A DNA stretch of 64,000 nt, taken from NCBI GenBank assembly GCA_023653785.1, contig JAMKCH010022442.1, positions 24,059-88,058 of the forward strand. Reading direction: 5' to 3'. Numbering within the stretch: the first letter of the stretch is position 1; each line of letters starts with the position of its first letter. Position numbers and translations under genes: made by a program. This document shows positions 36,060 to 44,820 of this stretch, piece by piece. The notes below the pieces were generated by a model. That model was not told where the DNA came from, searched no databases, and saw only the letters and a list, made by a program, of their open reading frames with translations. Source of the DNA: Ophioderma brevispina (lineage: Eukaryota > Echinodermata > Ophiuroidea > Amphilepidida > Ophiodermatidae).

Positions 36060-38225
36060 ATTTACAATGTGTAACTTAACATCTACAATTTATGGTGTCA
36101 GGCTTACAGAGTTACTGTACACCACCAGTAGATGAACTTGTATTGGCTGAAATGATTTTTATGTTACACAAATATCTGTTTCTTCTCGTATAAGTATATA
36201 AATTATCATACAATCAAATTATACAATCATATAATTGTCCCTTTTGCGAAGATCATTTCAAATAATGTTACACTTGATTTTATGACACCCTTTAGCATGA
36301 TTTGTACCTTGTTTATACAAACACACACAAACATAAAAAAAACAAACACACACACAACAAATGCTGTATAAAATGCAAGAAGTGCTAAGGGGTCAAACTG
36401 TGCAATTCTAAAACAGTTTCATCATCCCGGAAGCTCTGTGAACATGCCACACCATTGACCATTCCAGGTTTTGATTTGATTCAAAGCTGAACATAAATAA
36501 TGACAACTCTACCTTTTAAATTAACTTTTCTATGCAATTGACAATTACCGCAGTAACACTGACAACTCCCTATGAGAAATGAAACAGACTGAAACAAATG
36601 TTGATTGACCGTGAACCCACTCGATGACAGATGTAGCCACCTTTTGGACATAAAAGGATATTTACAGTATCATTATTATGGCATATATTGACAAACTGTT
36701 AGTAAGATAATATTTATTTTCATATACAGCACGAAAATCTGATGTGTTCATTTCATTCGCTAATGGAATAGACGCACCACTGATTCACGTTATTATCATA
36801 TATATTGATTCGAATTTTTTGCCAGTTTAATTCCTTAGAGCTTTTTCTATGAACCTTTTAGTCGAATATCAAAGTTGACCATGTTATAACAACATTTTAG
36901 CCCAAAGAATAACCAATAATATTTTGGGTGAAGGTAATCCTCACAGACAAGATATATTTTCTCTTGGGTTAAAAAAAAAAGAGTTTTGCATGTGCAAGGA
37001 CGGGCACTAGATGTTCACACGTTTATTAAAGATAAATTAAGCTTTAAAATCATACAAAAAGTGTCCATCATAAACATTATGCTTGCTGGAATGTCCTTTA
37101 TAAAGGACAAATTACAATCATCACAATTTTAAGATAATTTTTGTCTTTATCAAAACCTGTTTTCAGGTTTCATAATGCATAAATTAACAGCAAGTATTCT
37201 CTGTAATTATACAGATGTATAAATTACAACATATAAAACCTGTTGATATTTTCATAAGGTTTGGTACACAAAGAGCTAAAATGCATTGTAAAAACTATAC
37301 AGACAACCAAACCTACGAAAGCATTTTTATGTCAACCTGTTCTCTTATTTTTGAAATTACACAGTTGCAACACATACATTATTAAAAATAGATTTAAAAA
37401 ATTAGTAAAAACATTTAAGGGAGTCAGTGGAATGAGTGGGAAGAGGAGGTGGGTCAAAATTGTGGGTAGGTGGGTAAATGTCATCTGGTACACGATGCAT
37501 AGTTATATGAACAAACCTGTCTTAAATCCACATCAGTGATTAACTAGAGTCAAAATATGTGAAATTTGCATAATATCTAAAGTGGAAGGCCACTTCCAGT
37601 AGAAATTCCCATAAATTAGTTTGCCAACTGAAAAATAACAGGAAAAAAATGAAAACATCAGTGTTTACAGCTGTTTGTATCTCCATTCAGTTTTATTGTT
37701 GTAGTAAGTGGTCCTTATGACATAATGACCGAAATATCCGATTCTGTCCTTCTTAAGTTGCTTTCTGACTTGGCACTTAAACGGTATGTTAGCATAGCTA
37801 TACTTGTTACAGACATGCAAAAATCAGATTTTTGATGATTTTTTTTTAGATTTCTGATTTAGCAAATCACTGATAGTGCCTTTAAATTCATAATCTAAAG
37901 CAAAATATTTTAAATACACATATCCCAAATGCCATGCTTTACCTCAACTCAACATGGCTTTCAATCTCATCATTGGGGTGGAGGTGATGTCTGGGGTTAT
38001 TGGCAGTATCCATTAGGATTAAACTATTGTTTTCATCCCTAGTCATCAGGATATAAATATTGTATTTATCAGAATTAAACATGTTTTCATGGAATAATCT
38101 CTAATCCACTATCGAGGTTTATCCTGATGGCTATTTTATCAATAGGGCAAGAAAAAAATATTTGCTGTAACATGAAAAATCATGCAAATTAGCACAAAAT
38201 AAAAAAATACTGCAAGTAAACTTGC
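36060..38225. other. Mostly unassigned; one MITE end at 37,790-37,885
   Basis: 36,310-36,360 is an AC-rich simple repeat. 37,810-37,885 (AAAATCAGATTTTTGATGAT and AGCAAATCACTGATAGTGCC then TTTAA) is the inverted equivalent of the left end of the MITE at 49,051; its other end was not found. No gene recognised. Confidence 0.45.
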
Positions 38226-38227
38226 GT

Positions 38228-38470
38228 CATCCCCCTGGCAAGTTGGCAGTATGGAACATGACCTCAGATGACCTCTGACCTTGGTCCATGACCTTTGACA
38301 TCATGCTCATATGAGGAAACCCCTATTGCACCTTAACCAACTTTTCGAAGGAGACCTGAAAAACGAAACCTAACCTTGGTTAGAAAAGCTAACCAAATTG
38401 GAACACACATACATACGGACATGCCCGCCCTCACAAATATCCCCCTCTGCTTTTCAAGCCAGGGGGATAA
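38228..38470. mobile_element. Short MITE with CATCCCCCTGGC ends
   Basis: The left end TCATCCCCCTGGCAAG and the inverted right end TTATCCCCCTGGCTTG form a 16-bp imperfect terminal inverted repeat over about 243 bp. The inside holds GACCTCTGACCTTGG / GACCTTTGACATC phrases and CATACATACGGACAT. Non-coding. Confidence 0.75.
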
Positions 38471-39017
38471 TAAAAAGCAGCTGACCGACCCATGATTTTC
38501 ATTTACAACAAAACAACTACAACAAGTAAAATAAAAGATCTTTGCAATGTCATGGAAAAAAGCTTAGTAGCATGTTGTATTCATTTTAAAGTAAAACTGT
38601 GTGTAAAGCTCATCTCAAAAAAAAAAAAAAATCCGACCAACCGATCCTAAGATTTTTCCTGTGTTGCAGCAAATATTTTTAAGGCCTAGTCATTAAGCGA
38701 TTGTTTTTACAGAATTCATTGCAATTAGGATTAAGCTATTGTCTTTACAGAATAAACCTTCAATAATCCACTCTTAAGTTTTATTCCGATGTATCCCGAG
38801 CCATTAAGATCAAAGTTTTCTTAAAAGAACAAACCTTTAATACTTAACTATTGAGGTTTATTCCCCATTTACTTGTGTCTTGTGAAATAGACATTTTACA
38901 AGTATATCTCTGTACCATTACACAAATATACACACATGATGTATACTACATGTATATGCACCAAATTACCTGTTTACTTTTTTATAATTCACTATTGTAT
39001 ATGTATATAAAATTTTA

Positions 39018-39885
39018 TACAGGGTGTCCAAAAAAAACATTTACCCTAAAAGCACCCCCAATTTCAGATCTTTATTACACATTTATGCAAATTATTTTAC
39101 ATATTGTGAAATCATTATTCATTAGCTTTTCAATACAGAAATCCCCGTTTGATTCGGGTCCGAAATTACTGAATTGTGGCCAATTGAATAGAACCTCTGT
39201 TTTTTGTCATATGCATAACAGATTTCAAACACTTTACATGACCAAAGTTTTGATCATTATAAACAGGTTGATTCTGCATGGTGTCCTGTTGAATGTTTTG
39301 TTATACTCTCTAAATTGTAAAAGAATGAAAATCACTCTTTCAAAGAGTGACTCTAGGGACCAGTCTTTGTTAGAGTTAAATTTCCCTCTTTTGAGAGTGA
39401 ATGCTGTCAATTCTTCACTCTTATGAAAGTGACAATTCAATGAAGAGTAATCATAAACAAAAATCACTCTTTAAAGAGTAAAATTTAACTCCAACAAAGA
39501 CTGGTCCTTGAAAGAGTGATTTTCACTCTTTTACATTTAGAGAGTTAAGTGTGATTATGTTGCAGCATATTTGCAATGTGAGAATTTATTTTCAATGCAG
39601 GTTTCATAAAAAAATTAAAGAGCATGAGTACACCATACAATCACCAATATTGTGTAGTGTGTACACTAAAACTCCCCAGTTCTACAAGTGAAACAAAACA
39701 GTGGCTTTTACTACAATGGTCACAATCCATCATTTTGGATCCAAATCAAATGGGGATTTCTGTATTGAAAAGCTAATGAATAATACTTTCACAATAAGTA
39801 AAAATAATTTGCATAAATGTTTAATAAAGACTTGAAATTGGAGGTGCTTTTTAGGGGTATAAAGTCTTTTTTGGGACACCCTTTA
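39018..39885. mobile_element. MITE with long TIRs starting CAGGGTGTCC, TA target
   Basis: The left arm begins TACAGGGTGTCC and continues through CACCCCCAATTTCAGA, CTTTATTACACATTTATGCA, CATTAGCTTTTCAATACAGA and AATCCCCGTTTGATTCGG. The right arm (about 39,735-39,885) is its inverted copy and ends GGGACACCCTTTA. The arms are about 130-150 bp. TA flanks and CAGGGTGTCC ends fit a Tc1/mariner-type MITE (inference). The 191-codon frame that crosses the left arm is not protein-like. Confidence 0.85.
39301..39547. mobile_element. Nested MITE rich in ACTCTTT/AAAGAGT
   Basis: TTATACTCTCTAAATTGTAA (left) and the inverted right end TTAACTCTCTAAATGTAA bound about 247 bp lying inside the larger MITE. The inside is an imperfect palindrome: AATCACTCTTTCAAAGAGTG, ACCAGTCTTTGTTAGAGTT and their inverted copies. 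Its position indicates insertion into the older element. Confidence 0.8.
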
Positions 39886-39889
39886 GTTG

Positions 39890-41225
39890 TATCATTATTA
39901 GATTCATTTTTCACACTTTAATAGTACTCTAATTGTTAGATGACCTCTAACAATAACAATAATAACAAATATTATTTAGTTTGTCACATTGAAGCAAGCA
40001 CAACAGTCAACTTCTGTGCAATTTAATGCTTCACCCCATTGAATACGACAGCAGTTTTTTTGGGTTAAATTATCTACAGTTGCTATTCTTGATTTCTATG
40101 AAAAAAGTTACTTCTGATATTTCACTTTACGTGTCTACAGCCAGGAAGATTTGATGGGTTCGACCATCCCTTTGATTGGGACTATCACCATATAGAGGCC
40201 AACATATTTAACTAAATTTGTGAGCTTTTTCTTGATGTGGCCATTATCAGACAATGATCAACCAATTGTTGCACTGACACATACACACATACACACCATC
40301 ATATACATAAGCAACACCATCATAAAGTTTGAGGAAATTATAACAATGTATGCTTGGTGTCAGGATTAGTTGAGCTGTGTGTAAGCCGATTCGGGGTGGC
40401 ATGTATCCATGATACAGATGCTCCTAACATGGCCCGCTTTGAGGCTGGGGCGAATTGGGAACAGTTAGGGGTTTTCACCCTTACAATGAACGTATGTAGC
40501 AAGGACAATGTTTGTGTACAGACGAAGTAGCATTTGTTTGCTTAACATGTATATAAATTAGTGCCTAGTTTCTTGACATCCACTACACATTGTTATAATT
40601 GCACGATCTTAATTTGCGATATTGAAAAGCCTGATATTTACTCTAGGCTTTTTCTTTACTCACAGTTGTATTGCCTGCTTAATTTAAGGGTACTTGTTAC
40701 CCATGTTCCATAAGTAATGTTAGACTGAAGTAGCAGTACTGTCCTATGCATCCAGCACAATTGAAGGGGTGGTGGAATAAAGTGCTAACCCTTGCTTTTT
40801 TTAGTTTCAAATTATTTGCCTCTAAAACATTATGTGTAGGCCAGTGTTGAAATGGTTTGACAAAATAAAAAAATCACCAATTCATTGTACTTATATCAAA
40901 ATAATGTATAACATCACCAGAAACATCAACATTTACTATGGTTCTGCTTCCAACAAGATAAAGTATGTTACTGGCATTATATACTTCTAAATTACACCTG
41001 GTATCACAAGCCTAGAAACACTGAATCTCAATTTGAATTGCTCAAAATATATTCTTTACATCCAACGTAAATATTGGTATTATTTTTCAAAGAAATATCC
41101 AACCAAATTTAGTGTTTCTAAAAACTAAAGAAATGTACCTTTCCTTTAAAATGAGGGGTCAATCAAGTACATAGTCCAAGTATGAGCTGAGTTACAGACA
41201 AAACTTTGTGCCAAAATGCTTCAAA
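39890..41225. other. Unassigned stretch
   Basis: No gene, RNA or named repeat recognised. AT-rich with chance ORFs below 60 codons. Confidence 0.35.
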
Positions 41226-41227
41226 AT

Positions 41228-41337
41228 CACTGTGAGGATGACTGAGACTGGCAGTGTTTCTAGAAGTTACTCCAGATCCAGTGTTTAATTCTAGGGAAGT
41301 TTCCCTAGACAGTCTCAGTAAACAGTTATAGATGGGA
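41228..41337 (+). repeat. Left 110-bp inverted arm of the Penelope-like element
   Basis: Compared base by base with 42,245-42,354, this is a perfect reverse complement over 110 bp (from CACTGTGAGGATGACTGAGA to AACAGTTATAGATGGGA). The match stops sharply on both sides. Each arm contains its own short palindrome, TCTAGGGAA and TTCCCTAGA around two bases. Confidence 0.97.
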
Positions 41338-41811
41338 CCACATCCAACTGCACCACATCCACCGCGCGTCTGGCTCCGCTATGTGGACGATACATTTGTT
41401 GTAATCAAGCGTGAACACTTTGATGAATTCACACATCATATCAATCACCAAAGTGAGCATATTAAGTTCACATGTGAAGCTGAAGCTGACGGACAACTTC
41501 CATTTTTGGATACATTGGTCAGACGCTCAGAGGACGGTTCGTTACTGGTCACAATTTATCGCAAGCCAACGCATACCGACCAATATCTTAACTTCGAATC
41601 ACACCATCCTCTCGAACATAAGATAAGCGTGGTCAGAACATTGCTCCACCGTGCGGACTTTGCTGTAACTGATCCACATGACAAAGTAGACGAGATTTCT
41701 CACATACGGTCGGCTCTTGGGAATTGTGGTTATAAACCCTGGACATTCCATAAAGCTAGAAAGCCTTCCAAACAGCATTCTGGAATTTCAGTTCCTACAC
41801 CCAGATGGTGA
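41332..41811 (+). pseudogene. Penelope-like RT, C-terminal half
   Basis: The 159-codon frame begins at the inner edge of the inverted arm. It contains the RT catalytic box RYVDDTFVVI (about residues 16-25), then LPFLDTLVRR (residues 55-64) and a DGSLLVTIYRKPTHTDQYL block (residues 68-86) that is highly typical of Penelope-like RTs. Everything upstream of the catalytic box is missing. The frame stops at 41,811, and the next domain continues in another frame that overlaps it by 7 bases at 41,805. This fits a -1 frameshift mutation; programmed frameshifting is less likely because no slippery site is evident. Confidence 0.92.
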
Positions 41812-42383
41812 AATCTAATGTTACGCTGCCATATGTAAAGGGCACTAGCGAAAGACTACAGCACGCTTTTCAGAATTTTGGGGTCTCAGTCAGTTTTAGA
41901 CCTCTATCAACCCTTCGGCAGAGCCTCGTGGCACCCAAGGATCGGACTGAAAAAGAAGAGCAGACAGGGGTGATATACCAAATTCCTTGTTCTGATTGTA
42001 ATTCTGTATACATCGGAGAAAAAGGGCGGAAACTAAAAATAAGACTCAAAGAGCATAAGTCAACAGCTCCAAGTTCCAGTTCTCAAGTGTCAGTTCATGC
42101 CAAGCCTGGCCATGAGATTGACTGGGCCAACGTTAAAATCCTAGAAAAGGACAAAAGGGGTGACACGCGAAAGATATGTGAAGCAATTCACATACGGAGA
42201 GACCAGCACCCCAAGATCAACACCTCACAGGGATATGAGCTGTCTCCCATCTATAACTGTTTACTGAGACTGTCTAGGGAAACTTCCCTAGAATTAAACA
42301 CTGGATCTGGAGTAACTTCTAGAAACACTGCCAGTCTCAGTCATCCTCACAGTGCATCCTCCCCCGATGAAGGAACCAGTTAG
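41805..42383 (+). pseudogene. Penelope-like C-terminal region with GIY-YIG endonuclease
   Basis: The 192-codon frame has VTLPYVKGTSERL (residues 6-18), the connection to the RT thumb, and LRQSLVAPKDRTEKEEQTG. The GIY-YIG core is GVIYQIPCSDCNSVYIGEKG (about residues 56-75) followed by RKLKIRLKEHK, with the CxxC typical of the Penelope-type nuclease. In active elements this domain nicks target DNA to prime reverse transcription. The last 36 codons run through the right inverted arm. An ATG start at 41,805 is incidental; the original protein would have been continuous with the RT. Confidence 0.9.
42245..42354 (+). repeat. Right 110-bp inverted arm (original 3' coding end)
   Basis: Perfect reverse complement of 41,228-41,337. 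As it is in frame with the GIY-YIG protein, this copy is the source and the left one is the flipped copy. Confidence 0.97.
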
Positions 42384-42422
42384 GTTCTGAAAATTTGGGA
42401 AGAATTTTACTTTGGTGAGTGC
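42354..42422 (+). ncRNA. Candidate degenerate hammerhead ribozyme of the Penelope-like element
   Basis: Just after the right arm, CGATGA (42,365-42,370, with the U4 position changed to C), a six-pair stem GGAACC/GGTTCT (42,372-42,377 with 42,383-42,388, five-base loop) and GAAA (42,389-42,392) match the order of the hammerhead core CUGAUGA, stem II, GAAA. A short AATT/AATT stem III and a UA cleavage region follow. GCATC.TCC (from 42,354) could pair with GGTGAGTGC (to 42,422) as stem I, with mismatches. Hammerhead motifs are known in Penelope-like elements. The C at position 4 and the extra A after A9 make activity unlikely in this copy. Confidence 0.4.
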
Positions 42423-42429
42423 AGATAGA

Positions 42430-42845
42430 AGTTTAAACCTTGTAGACCTACTTTTATGATTCAACCTGCACATATGAACCTTCATTCCTACAATGTACAC
42501 CTTTGTATGTGACCTCAACTGACCTGTTCTTTACTGTATGAGGAGGTTGTAATTTCTCCACAAAATGTTCTTTGTGCTTTACGGAGCGTCAACCCTGTAA
42601 AACCTGGTGCTCACTAACTTAAACCCCTTGTTCTTAGATTTAGTTTTAAAGTTCTTAGATCAATTTTAGCAATTTTTCTCCATTGAACCACACAGTGAAG
42701 TAATTTTAGTGTTGTACAGGTGCTATCAGCTTGATACTGCATGAACAGATCCCTCTATAGTTTGTTAATGTGAACATTCTTACCTTTATCTTATGCATGC
42801 TGGATCCGACAAGCAAGTGTGGATTATGGTCTCTGCAAGAAATTT
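42430..42845. other. Possible 3' UTR of the Penelope-like element; unassigned
   Basis: No motif recognised; the right limit of the element could not be set. Confidence 0.3.
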
Positions 42846-42849
42846 GCCA

Positions 42850-43065
42850 ATTGATTATTTTCCGTCCCTAAACGGAATAGAAATCACAGTCAGTTGGCCT
42901 ATGGGGCACTTTGAGTTTAACCCACATCTGCGTGTAAAACCAAATGGCAATTGATCAGAATCAATTTAAATTTCTAGAAATGCCTTTTTTTCAAAGATAT
43001 CTACTAAACCATAAAACAAAATGAAGGCTCTAGGGATATGAGATGAAAATGCACCAAGTTTAGGA
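42850..43065 (+). mobile_element. Partial copy of TTAA MITE family D
   Basis: TTTTCCGTCCCTAAACGGAA, CCTATGGGGCAC, CAAAGATATCTACT, AACCATAAAACAAAATGAAG and GAAAATGCACC match the right half of the MITE at 46,581-46,952. Confidence 0.7.
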
Positions 43066-43080
43066 ACTTGCAAAATAATG

Positions 43081-44470
43081 ACACCACATCGATGGCCATA
43101 TCGTTTGTAGATGGTCTGTTTGCACACTATATGGTCTCACTCTGTGAGATTTAAATACACAGCAAAACAACATTCAGTGCAGTTGTGAATTCAAAGTATC
43201 AGAATAATAATCATGAGAGTGCCCCAAGACAGGGAATTGGTCGCGAACATAAATGCATGATTGGGCGGCTCCTAAGGACCATACTGCAGGATCCGAGGTG
43301 TCCTTGCCTGTTGTATAAATGGGGCGTGCCATACCTAACAACATTAGAACCAACAATAGACAGTGGGGAGGTATGTGTTCGGGTGAGAACACCGTCAGCA
43401 TGAAAGCCCTATTGGTGGGTTCTGTATTGGGTTGCCGGAGTCGCACTATAGGGCAATATCGGGCATGCTCGCGGGTTGGAGTAGTGCAGTCGCGGCAGCG
43501 TGCTCCGTGAATCCACTTGATTTTAGTGTTTTTGGGGGCAAGTGCTGGAGTGGTCAGGGGAAAACTTCAGGTTGGGGGGGGGGGCTGCACAAAATAACTT
43601 TCCAAATATAGACACACTCGGGCCTATCTTTTGTAGTGGTCCTTGTTTGCAACTATGGTCTCACTCTTTTAGATTTAAATTCCACCGCAAAACAACTTCA
43701 TTGCAGTTGTGAATTCCAAGTATCAGACTCATAATCATGAGAGTCACCCACAAGGATTGGTCCAACATAAATGCATGAATTGGCCTCCAAACCATTACTT
43801 GCATCCATTACATTGCCTTGTATAAGGCAAGTGCCATACCTAACAACATTGAGACCCAAAAATCAGAATGGATGTGTCGCGAACACCTCATCTGAATAAG
43901 GTCCCTATGGGTGGGTTCTTGTCCGATCCACTATAGGCCTCAAGTGGAGTACACAGGGCGAGTTCCTGAAGTCACTTGATTTTAGTTGCAAGCTGTAGGA
44001 AAAGCTTCAGGGGGGCCGCACAAAATAACTTGCAAATAATAGACACACATCGTGGCATATCGTTTGTAGATGGTCTAGGTTTGCACCTATATGGTCTCAC
44101 TCTGTTAGATTTAAATTCCACAGCAAAACAACATTCAGTGCAGTTGTGAATTCAAATATCAGAATCATAATCATGAGAGTGCCCCCCCAAAAGGAATTGG
44201 TCCAACATAAATGCATGAATGGGCCTCCCAAACCATTTACTGCATCATTACATTTGCCTTTGTATTATGCACGGTCATACCTAACAACATTGAGAACCCA
44301 AAAATCAGAATGTATGTGTCGTGTGAAAACCTCATCATGAAAGCCTAGGGTGGGTCTTTTTCCGATCCCATTGGGCCTCTAATGGAGTACACAGGGCAGA
44401 GTCTCCTGAAAGTCACTTGATTTTAGTGTTTTGGCAAGCGGTAGGAAAAGCTCAGCGGGCTGCACAAACT
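43081..44470 (+). repeat. Three tandem units of about 530, 430 and 420 bp
   Basis: Units start near 43,081, 43,616 and 44,048 with (CACAC)ATCG.GGC.ATATCGTTTGTAG. All share TATGGTCTCACTCT, AGATTTAAATTCCACAGCAA, GCAGTTGTGAATTC, AATCATGAGAGT, ACATAAATGCATGA, CATACCTAACAACATT, CTCCTGAAAGTCACTTGATT and AAAATAACTTGCAAATA. Unit 1 is about 100 bp longer because of insertions. Non-coding; no similarity to the flanking Penelope-like element was noted. Confidence 0.9.
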
Positions 44471-44699
44471 ATCAGGGACTTTTCTGGCAAGTATTTCAAG
44501 ATTTGTTTGAAATTTCAAAATTTGAAAATTGTGACTTGAGGATTTGATAAATTTGGAAAGTTTAAACCATAGGATGATTCCTATAGAACAGGGAAGGTTG
44601 GCAGGTATGAAGTTCTAGCTGGCTGTGGGCCTGCATGTCCATATATTCACATAGCACAATCCCTGGCCTCAAAGCAAACAAGTAAATTCATTCGGATGG

Positions 44700-44820
44700 C
44701 TACATTTCATCATCGTCCATCCCTATATCTTCTTCTGGGAAATCACCCGTAGTGACAAATTCAGGCTTGGTGAAGCCGCCATACTTTGGTTCACAGGTAA
44801 AGTATCTCTTTCCTTTGACG
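44700..44820 (-). CDS. TBCB: TBCB last exon: end of CAP-Gly domain and stop
   Basis: Acceptor TTCAG precedes 44,820. A split serine codon (AG from the previous exon, C here) is followed by [20 protein letters not shown] and then [19 protein letters not shown], ending at TAG (44,702-44,700). This is the second half of the CAP-Gly domain, including the glycine- and aromatic-rich KYGGF strand, and the acidic tail usual for TBCB (human ends in EEDYGLDEI). Confidence 0.93.

Larger units (their letters stand above)
41228..42430 (+). mobile_element. 5'-truncated Penelope-like element with inverted arms
   Basis: Contains the C-terminal half of a Penelope-like RT and a linked GIY-YIG endonuclease, the domain combination that defines Penelope-like elements. 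The left boundary is a 110-bp inverted copy of the element's own 3' coding end. A hammerhead-like fold follows the ORF. The RT is truncated just before the catalytic box and the two domains are now in different frames, so the copy is dead. It lies about 2.3 kb downstream of the 3' end of TBCB. Confidence 0.92.

Noticed and set aside
38851..39426. 191-codon open frame on the plus strand
   Set aside because: It crosses the left arm of a MITE and a nested palindrome, is rich in low-complexity residues and has no recognisable domain. The frame is explained by repeat sequence.
41805..41811. Programmed -1 frameshift between RT and GIY-YIG frames
   Set aside because: No slippery heptamer or downstream pseudoknot seen; Penelope-like proteins are normally one continuous ORF, so a mutation is the simpler explanation.
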